Part shown: positions 32,501 to 43,857 of the stretch, piece by piece | Position numbering within the stretch: position 1 is the first letter of the stretch | Layout: every line of letters begins with the position of its first letter | DNA from: Rebecca billardiae RCC1528 | Taxonomy: Eukaryota > Haptophyta | NCBI GenBank assembly: GCA_965240325.2 | Contig: OZ251247.1 | Location: forward strand, 62,001-126,000 | Direction of reading: 5' to 3' | DNA length: 64,000 bases | Position numbers and translations under genes: made by a program | Notes under the pieces: generated by a model | The model's input: only the letters and a program-made list of their open reading frames with translations | What the model was told of the DNA's origin: nothing | The model's database searches: none

Positions 32501-34438
32501 ATGGGCGCACGCGCCATGGCCGCCCCCGCGCTCGGCGGCGGCGGCGCCGCCGCCGCCGCCCGCCGCCGCCAGCACGGCATGGCGGCGCGCCGCCGCGTCC
32601 GCCTCGGCCGCGAGCAGCCGCGCGCGCGCCGACGCGTGCGCGCGCTCGGTCGCGTCCTGCGCGCGCACACGCAGCGCGCACACGCACGCGGCGGGTGTGG
32701 CGGTGCGCGCGGCCGCAGGGGCGGGCGTGCGACTGCTGCTGAGCCGACGACGCGCGCGCGCGCTCGCGCGCGGCAGCCCCAGCCCCAGCCCCGCAGCCAC
32801 AGACACAGAGCCACGTGTCACAGGCACAGGCACACACAGGGAGAGCGACGGACGGACACACACACGCGCGAGCGAGCGAACGCCCGCGCCGCCCGCGCCC
32901 CGCGCCCGCCCGCACGCACCTGCGCCGCCGCGTCCGCAGCCACGCGCCACTCCCGCCGCTGCGCCGCGCAGACGAGCTTCATCGCCAGCAGGTCGGAGTG
33001 GCGCTGCTGCGCGGACACGTCGAGCACGTCGTCGGCGGCGTCGGGCGCGGACGGGTGCGCGGCGCAGCCGTGCGCGCCGTCGTGCGCGCCGCCGCGCTCG
33101 CACCCGCCGTGCGCGCGCGCCGCGTCCGCGCCGTGCGCGGCGAGCGCGCACGCGGCGTGCGCGCCGCCGCCCGCGCCGCCGAGCGCGCCGCCGCCGAGCG
33201 CGCCGCCCGCCGCGCCGCCGCCGCCGCCGCCGCCCGCGGCGCGCGCCTCGGCCGCGCGCGCGGCGAGCGCCTCGACCGCGGCGGCCGCGCCCGCGCGCGC
33301 CGCGTACACACGGCCCACCGCCTCGGCGCGCTGCGCCAGCCCCGCCGCCGCCGCCGCCGCCGTCAGGTGCCCCAGCTCGACCGGCGCGCCGTCGGCGCCG
33401 CCGCCGCCGCCGCCGCCCTCGGCCACCTCGTCGAGCGCGGCCGTCTCGGCGGCGCGCGCCGTGCGCGTGGCGATGGAGGCGGAGAGCCTTGCGATCTGCG
33501 CGTCGATCTGCTGCATGAACTCGGGCGCGATCGGGTGCGGCGCGTTGATGAGCCCGCCCAGCAGCCCCAGCTGCGACTCGAAGGCGGAGCTCGAGTTGCG
33601 GATGGCCGCCTCGAGCGCCAGGACCTTGTCGGTGAGCGAGTGCACGCGCAGCCGCAGCATCGAGACCGAGCACGCCGACTGCGGCGGGGCGGGGCCGGGG
33701 CCGGGCGGCAGCGGCTGCTGCGGCTGCGGCTGCGGCTGCGGCTGCGGCTGCGGCTGCGGCTGCGGCTGCGGCTGCGGCGGCGGGTCGGTCGAGCCGCCCG
33801 AGCCGCGCGCGGACGCGTCGGCGCCGCCGTCGCCAGAGCCGGCGGCGCCGCCGCCGCGCTCGGCCGAGCCCGCGCCGCCCGGCGCGGACGGCGGCGCGGC
33901 GGCCGAGCCGCCGCGCTCGGCGCTGCCGCTGCCGCCGCGCGCGCCGCCGCTGCCGCCGCGCCCGCGCCCGCTGCCGCTGCCGCTGCCGCCCTGCGGCTGC
34001 CCGCCGCTCGCCGCGCCGCTGCCGCCCGCGCCGCCCGCCGTGGCGCCGCTGCCGCCCGCGCCCGCTGCAGCGCCCGCCGCGTGGTGGTGCTGCGAGGAGG
34101 AGCGCTTGATCTCGCCCAGCTGCTCGCGGCAGCCGCGCGCAAACAGCGCGTGCGAAAACTCGACCGACGTGGGCGTGGACGCGTGCACCACTTTGTAAAA
34201 GCCGTAGAAGTGCAGCTGCCGCACGAACGAGCGGAAGTTGGAGTGCTTGAAGTACGCCGGGAGCACCTCCGCCGAGAAGGCCGCCGTGTCGCGCACCGCA
34301 AAGCCCTGCCCGCAGCTCCGCCAGCAGACCAGCGAGTCCGTCTGTGGCGAGCTCACAATCTCGTACAGCTTGAGCAGAAAGGGCGGCGTGCGCGCCAGCG
34401 CCATCTGCAGAGACGCGCTCGCGGCGGCAGAGGCGGCC

Positions 34439-34477
<39 letters not shown>

Positions 34478-35299
34478 GGCGCGGGGTCGGCGGCCGCAGC
34501 GCCGGCACCGGCGGCAGCGTCGGCCGCGGGCGGCTGCGCCGCCGCCGCCGAGGCGGGCCAGCCGCCGCCGCCGCCGCCGCCGCCGCCGCGGCTCGCCTCG
34601 GCGGCGCGCGCGCGCTGCGCCGCGGCCGCCGCCGTCTCCGCCGCCGCCATCGCCGCGGCCGCGTGCGCGAGCTGCTGCGCGTGCAGCGTGCTCGCAGCGG
34701 CGGCGGTGGAGGCCGGGGCGGCCGCAGACACGCCGCCGCCCAGCGCGCCCGCCGCCGCGTGCGCCGTGAGCTGCGCAAGGCTGAGGGGGCCGGGCGGCGG
34801 GTGCGGCTGCGGCTGCGGCTGCCCGCCGGCGGCGACGGCTGCGGCCGCCGCGGCGAGCGACGCGCACGCCTGCTGCTGCTGCTGCTGCGCCGGCTGCAGC
34901 GCGCACGGCGCCATCTGGCCGCCCGCCCCCCCGCACTGCGCCGGCAGCGCCTGCGCCGACGACAGCCCCTGCGGCGGCGCGCCCGCGCAGAGGTGGTGCG
35001 CGAGCTGCGCGGCGCACGCGCCCACGCCGCCCAGCTGCGCCGGCGGCGCGCCCGCGCCGAGCAGCGGCAGCGCGGGCGGCTGCGCGTGGTGGTGCGAGCA
35101 CGTCGCGCACCGCACCGGGTGGCCCGCCGCCGCGGCTGAGAGCGCTCCCGCCATCAGCGGCGCCGCGCAGCCCGCGCAGAGCGCGCAGCCGCCCGCGTGC
35201 GCGGACGGCCCCGGCGGCGGCGGCGGCGGCGGCAGCGCCGGCGCGGCGTGGAAGGGCTGCTGGTGCGGGTGGGGCGGCGGCGGCAGCAGCTGGTGCTGG

Positions 35300-35362
<63 letters not shown>

Positions 35363-36672
35363 GGCTGGCCCAGCGGCGCGTGGTGGTGCGCCGCCGCCGG
35401 CCCGAGCTGCGCCGCGTGCTGCTGCCCCAGCTGGTGGTGCGCGTACGCCGAGTGGCCCGCACCCGCGGCGCCTGCGTGCGAGTTGGGCGGCGCCAGGCCC
35501 ATCCGCGGCTGCTGCTGCGCCGGCGGCGGCTGCGGCTGCGAGGGCGGAGGCTGCTGGCCGTACCCAGCGGCCGCGTAGTGCTGCGCGGCGGCGAGCTGCT
35601 GCGCCTGCTGCTGCAGCAGCAGCTGCAGCTGCTGCTGCTGCTGCTGCTGCTGCTGCGCCTGCTGCTGCTGCTGCGCCTGCGCCTGCTGCTGCGCGCCATA
35701 CCCGGCCGTGTGCGCCGGGCCGGCGCCCGCCGACGCGGCGGGGTGCACGACCGCTGTGGGCGGCACCATCGGCAGCAGCAGCGGCGGCGGCGCGCACGAG
35801 AGCTGCATCGGCGCCGCGCCGGCGCACGCCGCGGCCGAGACGCCGCCGCCGCCGCCGCCGCCAGCTGGTTCGGGGTGCCACAGGGGCGGCGGCCACTCGA
35901 GCTGCATCGGGGCGGAGCCCGTGCCCGCGCCCGGCGGCGGCGCCGCCGAGCCGTAGGGCGGCGCCCGGCCGTACGGGTAGCCGCCGTGCGCGGGCGCAGC
36001 CGACGGCGGCGGCTGCTGCTGTGCGTGCTGCGGCGGCGGCGGCGGCGGCGGCGCCGCCGAGTAGAGCTGCTGCTGGTGCTGCTGCTGCTGCTGCGGCTGC
36101 TGCTGCTGCTGCTGCGGCTGCTGCTGCGACGGCGGCTGCTGCTGCTGGGGCGGCGGCGGCAGCGCGGGCTGCGGCGGCGCGGGCGGCGCGCAGGCGCGCG
36201 CCCAGCAGCCCGACGGCTCGCGCTCGATCTCCATCGCGACGGAGCCCGCGCCGGCGTACAGCGCAGCACACGCGCCGGCCGCGTGCGGCGGCGGCGGCGG
36301 CTGCGACGCCGGCCACGGCGCGCCGGGCAGGACGGCGGCGGCGGGCGCGTCGAGGCCGAGCGTGGCGAGGCGCTCGTTGAGCGCGACGCTGCCGCCCCCC
36401 TCGCGCCCTGCCGCGCTCGCGTGCCGCGCGCCCGCGCGCGCGGCGTCGGGCGCGCCGACGGGCGCGTCGGCGCCGCCGGCCGCGCCGGGATGCCACGCGC
36501 CGCCGCCGGCCGCGGAGGCGGCGGCGGCGAGGTCGGTGGCCGCGTGCGAATCAGCGCGTAATGGTGGTCCCCTCGCGCCGCCCGGCGCCTCGGCCGGCGG
36601 CGACTCTCCTCTCGCCGCCGCGCCCGAGGGCGCGGCGGCCGCGTCGTGGGGTGGTGGTGGGCCGCGCCACAT
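29565..36672 (-). CDS. HSF: Giant heat shock transcription factor
   Basis: Five exons, in coding order 32920-36672, 32162-32656, 31235-31975, 30322-31092 and 29565-30212, give 2,135 residues; typical HSFs have about 300-700. The winged-helix DNA-binding domain (residues about 757-855) contains PPFLLKLYEIV, CWRSCGQGFAVRD, LPAYFKHSNFRSFVRQLHFY and GFYKV. An HR-A/B-like coiled coil follows at about 1004-1065 (RVHSLTDKVLALEAAI). The 750 residues before the DNA-binding domain are Gln/Pro/Ala-rich, with a run of more than 20 Gln. The tail is Gly/Ala/Ser/His-rich and includes a basic HLSKRART motif. It should bind heat shock elements as a trimer. All exon joins are in phase 0. The first exon is secure. 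The low-complexity exons 3-5 rest on splice sites and frame continuity only. Confidence 0.8.
32024..32044 (+). repeat. Interstitial TTAGGG repeats in HSF intron 2
   Basis: Three and a half perfect TTAGGG units lie inside the second modelled intron of the heat shock factor gene, flanked by GTGTGC-rich sequence. Confidence 0.9.
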
Positions 36673-37100
36673 GCGGCAAAAAAGCAATGTTGCTTGCCCT
36701 CGCCCCCACGCCAGGGCTGCAGCGGGGCGGCCAGAGGAGTTCCCTCGTGAGTGGCGAGAAAGAACCGCGGGGTGCCGGTGCTTCGCCGCGATTGGCCGGC
36801 GATATTCGCCAGCCCGACGAATTCGTACCAACTCATCAAGGCGATGCCAAACGCGCCAATCGGATCGCCGCTCATTTGAGCGCCGCCCAATGGGCTTCGA
36901 GCACCGCCCGAGTTCCGCAGGGCGGCCAAATTTCGCGAGAGCGAAGTCGATCGGCGCTCGCTTCGTCGAGCTCGGAGCCCCCAAGGGAAAACCCTCGAAC
37001 CAGCCCGCGTGGAACCGAACCTGCCGGCCGAAGTTTCGAACACCGCCGACGCCGCCGGGTATCTGAACCCTCGCGCGCTGCGCAGGTAAGCAGGGGGGTC
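36673..37100 (-). promoter_or_regulatory. Presumed promoter of the heat shock factor gene
   Basis: Three CCAAT-type boxes (GATTGGC near 36793, GCCAATCGG near 36857, CCCAATGGG near 36888) lie upstream of the start codon. At 37030-37040 the sequence GAAGTTTCGAA gives two alternating GAA/TTC units plus a partial third, a near-match to a heat shock element. GGAACC and CTCGAACC are nearby. Autoregulation is therefore possible but unproven. Confidence 0.35.
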
Positions 37101-39075
37101 ATAGTGGCCGCGGCGTGACGGGTATTTTACCTGCGACTTAACCCGGCGCGCGCGCTGGGTGGCCGCGCCGGACGACGATGGGGGCGGCGCGGCCGCGCTC
37201 GCGCGCCCCGGGTGTCAAGGCGCGCGCGCGCCCGCTGCCCGGCGGCGGGCGCGGCGCGGCCGCGGGATCGCGCGCGCCGCCGCGCGGACTCTGCCGGCTG
37301 AGCGGACGGCGGCATGCGGCCAGGCGCGCTCCGCTCCCGCGGGGCGTCGGACCGAAGTCTGACGGACGCGGAGGGCGCGGCCGTCGGCGGCGGGCGTGGT
37401 CGCGGCTGCGCGCGAGCACGCGGGCACCACTCGCGCGCGGTGCCAAGGGAGGGCTGTGGATGCGTAGCCCCACCCCGCGTCCGTGCGCCAAGCGCCCACC
37501 AAGCCACGCCCCTCGCGCCCACCGCTGCCGCGCGCGCCGCGTCGTGAGTCCGCGACCGGCGTGCTAATGGCGATCGGACTGTGACACGCATTCCGTCAGA
37601 CGTGGGGGATGCGTCCGCATCGCGGCGCGGCGCGGCGCGAAGGGCGCACGCGACGGGCGAGGGCAGTGAGTACGCGGCCGCAGCCACGGCCACGCACCGC
37701 GCCGACCAGCTCGCGCCGAGTGACGCGGGGCTCTCCGCCTCGCGCGCGGTGCCACGGCCGCCATGCTTCTAGGTGAACGCTTAAGGCGCGCCGGGGAGGC
37801 GGTGGAGAAGCGGAGTAATACGCAGGTAAGCGTGAGATCGCTGATGGTCTTCTGCCCGTACTCAGGCTTTTCAAATTCCACATAGCTATCGTCATCAAGC
37901 GAAAACAACGATTGAAATTGGCTCCCTTCGGTAAGTAGTGAAAGTATCCTCATCGCTCTCCCTGCCGTGATGGTTTGGAGCGATGAAAGCCTCGGCTCGC
38001 AAACCACACTGACCAATTATATGATTTAAACACTGACCGAACAGCACCGGTTTACCCATTCTATGATTTAACGACACCGTTTTAAACCTACTGCGCATGT
38101 AATTACCAGCTACTCGTTGGGCGACGTACTCCGGAGCAGAATTCCAGCTTCATGATCAATTCAATGTTGGAACAGCGTAAATAATGCGCGCCAAATCTAC
38201 CCCGCGTGTGCCGTCAGGCGCGGAACTTGCCGGGCAGCAGCACGATCCACGTCGATGGCGTCCGCGACGGTGCACGCACAGCAGTGTCGGGCGCGGCGGG
38301 ACACGGCAGGCCGCGCTTCGGCGGCTGCGCGCGGCGCGCCGCGCAGCTTTCACGCGCGCCGCTCTGCCGCGCACCCGCGCGCCCGCCAAGTCGCGCCACC
38401 CGTGCAGGCCCGCGGCCGCCGGCCGGCGGGTGCGTCCCGGGCCCCGGCTGCGGCGCCGCCGCGGCGCGCGAGTCCCAGCCGCGGTCGGCACCGCGTCGCC
38501 GGCCTGCTCGCCCGCCGGTCGCAGCGCGCCGGTGACGCTCGGAACGCCCCAGCCGGCCGTAGGCCACGCTGACGCGGCCAGACAGCGCAGTCGGCCGCCA
38601 TCGCCGACACGCGTCGCGGGCCGCGCCCGCCATGGCTGGCGCCGTGCCGGTGCCGCGCACTCAGCGTGCGCTCGTCAGGCCGTGATGCGGCCGATCAGAC
38701 GCATATCTGTCGGGCTGCCAGTCTTGTCAGCTGGCTGCCGGTCGAGTGACGACGAAGCCCAGCACTCCCCGACCGCGACCGCCTCTCCGGAGGCGGTATC
38801 CGGACTACGACCACCGCCCGGCAGTCCGCCGCACTGAGTCCGCGGGCCGGGGGCGCGGCCCGCCGCGGGGCCCCCGCCGGACTGAGAGTCAGACTACGGG
38901 TCAGCCCCGCTACAGAAAAACGTAGTACTACCGTAGCAGCAGGTTTCATTCCCGAGCGGGCGCCATCAAAGTTGCGCGCAGCGCGGAGCTCCGCCAATAA
39001 CCCGCCCCTAAAATCTGCTGCACGCCGCCACCGGCACACGTTGGCACTGCGCTGCTAGGCTTCCTGGGCCCTGGC
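37101..39075. other. Intergenic, containing a composition-shifted island
   Basis: GC-rich flanks surround an AT-richer island at about 37790-38160 (separate entry). No gene was recognised in the flanks. 38860-39000 contains GC blocks followed by a short AT-richer stretch just 3' of the TIR-lectin gene. Confidence 0.45.
37790..38160 (-). other. AT-richer island with an ordinary-composition protein fragment
   Basis: This block is much less GC-rich than everything around it. On the minus strand an open frame through about 37830-38016 reads with balanced residue usage: ILSLLTEGSQFQSLFSLDDD, then YVEFEKPEYGQKTISDLTL. That is quite unlike the Ala/Arg-rich noise of neighbouring frames. A second frame upstream contains AFIAPNHHGRESDEDTFTTY. 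The block also holds TATGATTTAA twice and, at 38053-38077, the inverted 25-bp end of the 336-495 repeat. No family was recognised. It could be a transferred or transposon-borne gene fragment. Confidence 0.35.
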
Positions 39076-39937
39076 TCAGCGGCTCAGGCCGGGCGCCTGC
39101 CGCATCAGCGACGACGTCGACGCGGACGACACGGCTGGCGGCGGCGGCGCTGCTGGCGCCTCGCCGCCGCCGCCGTCGCCGCCGCCGCCGAGGTAGCGCT
39201 TGCACACGTACCGCTGCGGGTGTCCCTCGCACGGCAGCTGCACCCACTGCGCGCTCGCACCCTCGAGGGCGGCGCAGTCGGCGCGCGCGCGCGGCTGCGC
39301 GGGCGGCGCGCCCGCCGGCTGCGCGGCGCCGTCGGCCGGGTGGGCGCGCCGCCAGTTGGCGTACGCGCTGCCCTTGAGCCGGCCGTCCGCCCACGCCCAC
39401 CCGCCTCCGCCTGCCCCCGCCCCCCGCCCCTCCTGCGCCGGCTGCCGGAACAGCCCCAGCAGCAGCAGCCCCCCGCTGGGCCCCAGCAGGCAGCCGTGCA
39501 GCCGACCCTCCGCGCCGTCGCCCACAGAGCTCAGCACCGCAGAGCTCGGCAGCGCGGCGGTGGCGGCGGTGGCGGCGGCGGTGGCGTTGCGCCGCGGGTG
39601 CAGCGCGGCGCACGCGGCCGCGGCGGCGCGCGGCGCGAGCGGCGGCCCCCGCTCCGCCGTGCCATCCCCGCGCAGGCCGTACGCCGCGCGCCCGCCCGGC
39701 CCCGTGTAGACGTGCCAGCCGTGCGCGTCCAGGGGGAGGGAGCGGAGGAGGCGCGCGCACTGGCGGCACTCGCGCAGCCCCGCGGCGCTGAGCGCGAGGC
39801 AGACGCCCAGCGCCACGCACAGCCAGCACGCGTACGCGCAGCCCCAGACCAGCAGCCGCCGCGGCCGCGGCCGCAGCCGGCCGAGCAGCGCGCGCGCGCG
39901 CCGCGCGCCGCGCCGCCGCCCGCTGCCGCTGGGCGCC

Positions 39938-39981
<44 letters not shown>

Positions 39982-42394
39982 CTCCGGAGCGACGCGCGCG
40001 GCACGGCCGGCGACGGCGTGCGGCGGCATGCCCGACGGCGCCACCGCCTCGCTCGCGCGCGGGCCCCGCCGCGCGCGGCCGCCGTCCGGCCCGTCCGCCG
40101 CTGCCGCCGGCGCTGACGCTGCCACCACCGCCGCCGCCGCCGCCGCCGGGCGCGTCACTGCAGACACAGCCGCCTCTGCGGTGCAGCCGCCGAGCGCATC
40201 CGCGCCGGCGGCGGCGGCGGTGGTGGTGGCATCGTCGGCGCGATGGATGCCGCAGCCCGCGCCCACCGCGCCCGCCGCGCCCGCCGCGCCGGCGGCAGCG
40301 GCGGCTGCGCTCGGCGCGGCGCCCGCGGCGCTGTCGGCGGCGGCGCCGTCGGCGTCGCCGCCGCCCGCGCGCGGCGCGCCCTCCGCCAGCGATCGCAGCG
40401 TGCGCCTCAGCGCGGCGTTGAACGCGCCCCGCTCGGCGTGGCCGCTCGTCACCTCGACGCACGCCAGCAGCCACTGCCGGTCCGCCTCCGAGTAGCACCG
40501 CGCGCCTTCCACGTCGAACCCCTCCACACTCGCCAGCTCAAAGTCCGGGAGCAGCACGGCCTCTGTGGGGCGGCCGCCTCCGCCCACGTACGCGTGGGCG
40601 ACGAGCTCGACGACGCACCAGAGGCGCTGCGCGAGGGTGGGGCCGAGCAGCAGCAGCAGACGCTCGCAGCCCGCGAGGTACACGGGCAGCCGCGCCACGT
40701 CGCAGCCCGCCTCGTCGTCGCACCCCGCCACGTCGCAGCCCGCCTCGTCGTCGGCCGCGCGCTCGGCCGCCGGCTGCGCGCCGGCTGCCGCGCGCCCCTG
40801 CCGCCCCTGCCGCCCCTGCCGCGCCTGCGCGCGCGGGCCGGGCAGCAGGCAGCACCTGCACAGCACCGCCACAGCCACAGCCGGGGGGGCGAGGGGCGAG
40901 GGGGGGGGTGAGCGGGGCCAGCCTCCCGCGCGGGTGCGGGCGGTGCAGCGTGTGTGCGGCAGCAGCAGCGCAGCAGCAGCGCAGCAGCCCCCGTCGATCC
41001 AGAGCACAGGGCTAGGGGTAGGGGTAGGGGTACGGGTAGGGGTAGGGGTAGGGCGTGCAGCGGCAGCGCAGCACCTGTCGATCCAGAGCAGAGGCTCCCG
41101 CCCGTGCTGCGCCACGAACCGAGCGCGCCACGCGCTCAGCGCGGCCCACTTGTGCGACGGCTCGTCCAGGCTCGAGTGCGTCACAAAGGCTGCGCGCACG
41201 CACGCACGCACACACGCACACACGCACGCACGCATACACGCACGCACACACGCACACGCACGCACGCACGCCAGCGGGGCGGGAGGGCAGCAGGGCAGCA
41301 GGGCGGGTGTGTCGGGGGTGTCGGCTGGGCGGCGGGCGGCGGGGCCAGCCGTGCCCGAGCGCGCGCGCACCGTCGATCTCGCCCAGCTCGGCGTGCCGCG
41401 TGCACGCGTACAGCGCCGCCTCCGCCGCGCGCCCCGCCGCGTGCGGCAGCGCCCCTAGGGGCTCGAAGGCGGAGGGCGGCAGGCGGTCGAAGCGGACCGC
41501 GCGCAGGCTGCGCTGCGCGGCGCGCACGAGGGCGTCGACGTCGCGCGCGCCGAGGAGGGTGCCCACGCCGGCGGCGGAGGCGACGTCGGCGCCGCGCGAG
41601 ACGAGGCAGCCGAGCACGCGCGCGCGCACGCGCGGCAGCAGGCAGCCGAGCGCGAGCGCGAGCGCACCGGCCGCGCGCACAAACCACACGCTGGCGAGCT
41701 GTGCGGCGGAGGGGAAGGCGGGCGCCTGCAGGCGGAGGAGGAGCAGGTTGTGCAGCGTGTTGAGCACGACCACGAGGTACACGCAGCCCACGCCGTCCCA
41801 CAGCAGCTCGAGCACGCCGCGCATCGACACGCGCCGCTCCGCCGGCGCGCGGCGCGGCGCAACGCCGAGCGCCGCCGCCAGCGCGCGCAGCCACACGGCG
41901 GAGAGGGCGGTGAGGGCGCAGAGCGGGGCGAGCTGCAGCGCGAGGAAGACGGCGGCGAGGGCGCCGGGGCACGTGTCCAGCCGCGCCCCGCCCAGCCGCG
42001 CCGCCCACGGCCGCGCCAGCAGGTTCGCCACCGCGAGCGCCGGCCCCGCCAGCGCGAGCGCGAGGGTGACGGCACTCACCGTGGCCGTGTCGGCGGGGCG
42101 CAGCGCGAGGAGGAGGGCGGGGAGGGCGAGCATGCCGCACGTGGTGGCGGCGGAGAGGTCGGAGCCGAACGCCTCGCTCCGCCGCCCGAAGAGCGCGCCC
42201 AGCGTGTACGCCAGCCCCGCGCACAGCAGCGCTCCGCCCACGAGCAGCGGAGGCGCCGTCGTGCGCAGCCGCTCGCGCCGCCCCGCCGCCTGGGCGTCGA
42301 GCAGGCGCTGGCGCAGGAGCGCGAGCTGGACGGCGCGCGGGAGCTCGTACGCCTTGTCCGCCTCGCCGTCCGCCGGTCGCGGCGTGGAGGACAT
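39076..42394 (-). CDS. Multi-pass membrane protein with TIR-like and C-type-lectin-like domains
   Basis: Three exons, in coding order 41371-42394, 41075-41189 and 39076-40855, give 972 residues; both joins restore phase. The first 340 residues have about six hydrophobic helices. A TIR-like domain follows: EIDAFVTHSSLDE (beta-A), then HGREPLLWIDR, LPVYLAGCERLLLLLGP and RLWCVVELVAHAY. The W-C-x-x-E-L motif places a Glu at residue 463, where plant TIR NADases carry their catalytic Glu. A long Ala/Gly linker leads to one transmembrane helix (about 710-735). The C-terminal domain has GWAWADGRLKGSAYANWRRA, then DCAALEG, QWVQLPC and RYVCKRY, the pattern of a C-type lectin fold (W-DG, Y-x-NW, DCA, W, C, VC). 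Predicted role: membrane receptor coupling glycan or surface recognition to a TIR output. Function is inferred. The linker and exact topology are uncertain. Confidence 0.8.
41012..41053 (+). repeat. (GGGGTA)n repeat in the TIR-lectin gene intron 2
   Basis: Seven GGGGTA-type units, one altered to GGGTAC. On either side of the repeat in gene orientation sits a copy of TGCTCTGGATCGAC: the real exon end at 41075, and a second copy at about 40988 that has lost the splice donor. Confidence 0.85.
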
Positions 42395-43857
42395 CGAGCT
42401 CGCGCGCGCGTGCGCGCTACGCGAGGCGACTCGCACTCGTCGGGCTCGAGCGGCTGAGGGCCGTGCGAGCGGTGGGCGACCCCCCTCCAATCTGTAAATC
42501 TGTACATCCGGTCCGGGCGCCGTCTTTCTTTCTTGCCGAAGTCTTCCAGCAACCCGATGCGGTATTCATCACTTATTAGGACTTTTAGCGAATCCGTTCA
42601 CTATGATACTCGCTTGCTCAGCTCATCATTCGTCAATCGTCACGCCTCGGTAGTAATTAATCATCACGCTCCGGCCGCCAGCCGGCCAGCCGGGGAAGAC
42701 ACGTCGCGGCGGAGGGCCGACCGCCTGGACCGGTGCGGCGCGAAGTGCACACCGACCCGTCCGCGGCGTGCGCTGCCCACGGCGCCCGGGACAGCCCGGC
42801 CCACACTGCGAGAGGCGCGCCAGCGCAGCCCCTGGCTGGAGACGCGCCCGGATGGGCGCTGGCCACGTGCCCCGAGCCCGCCGTGCGCAAGGCAGCTGCC
42901 GCCGCCACCGGCCGCCCAGCAGGCAGGCAGCACGCGCGCACGCGGCCCGATGCGCGCGCATCACGGCGCCTGGCAGCTGCCCACGCGGCCCGCAGCGCAC
43001 GCGCTCGCTCCGTGCGGTCAGCCGCGGTGCGCGCCCGCCCCGCGGGCCGCAGCGCCTCGACGCGCCTCGGTGCCGCTCCGTCCGCGCGCCCTCGGAGCGG
43101 CAGCTGCCCTCGCGTGGCCGAGCGCACGCGCAGCGCTGCAGTGGCCAGCAGCCTGCGCGCGCGCGTGCGCGTGTGTGGCGCCGGCTGAAGCAGCCGGAAG
43201 GAGGCGGAGGGCGGCGGCGGGCGTGAGCGCGCGCGCAGTGCTGGCACGCCTGAGCCACCGGCAGCCGCGCGCGCCCGAGAGTCCCCCGCCGGACGCCCGT
43301 CCTCCTCCGCCACCGCCTCCGCGCCGCACGCGCCTGCAGGGCACACGCTGCCGGCGCGCCGCAACCGGGTGCGCGGCACGCGCTGAGGGAAGCGAGCCCG
43401 CACGAGGCGGCGCGGGCGGACGCACGCGAAGGCGGTTGCACGCGCACGCGCACGAGCAGCTCGTCCAGTACGGTGTGCATGCCAGCGGGCTGCGCCGTCG
43501 GCTGCGCGCGCGCGTGCCCCCCGCGCGCGCGCGCGCTCGCGTCGCGCGTCGCTCGACCGCCGAGCGGCCGCTGGGCGGCGCGCGGCGGAGGGGGTGCACG
43601 GTGGCGATGGCAGCGGCGAGGAACGCGCAGCCGCGGGGGTGACGCGAGGATGCGCTCGATCCCCTCGGGCGGGAAGCTCCAACGCCGTCGCGGCCGTCCC
43701 AGCGGCGGGGCGCCATGGGAAGTCGGCCATGGTTGTCCGGTGCCGCAAGCATCCCGGAAAGTCCGGCTGATCCCCCGGACTCGCCCCCATCGAGGGCACG
43801 TCGCAGCTCCCGCGTCTGTGGCTGCTCCGAGTGGCGCGCCCCCCCGCTGGCGGCACC
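42395..43857. other. Divergent intergenic region, TIR-lectin gene / RPS5
   Basis: The first 270 bp are AT-richer (notably 42540-42670) and likely hold the TIR-lectin promoter. The rest is very GC-rich, with Arg/Ala/Pro-rich pseudo-frames and no recognisable domain. The last 150 bp precede RPS5, whose open frame upstream of the ATG begins with GTG and is not conserved. Confidence 0.45.

Noticed and set aside
28987-34198. Very long frames overlapping the HSF gene on both strands
   Set aside because: The extreme GC content removes stop codons. These frames are Arg/Ala/Pro noise and lack domains, whereas the chosen spliced frame carries the HSF domain and a consistent exon phase.
42533-43642. 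A 369-codon plus-strand frame upstream of RPS5
   Set aside because: It is Arg/Ala/Pro-rich shadow sequence in very GC-rich DNA, without a conserved segment or an RPS5-compatible splice.
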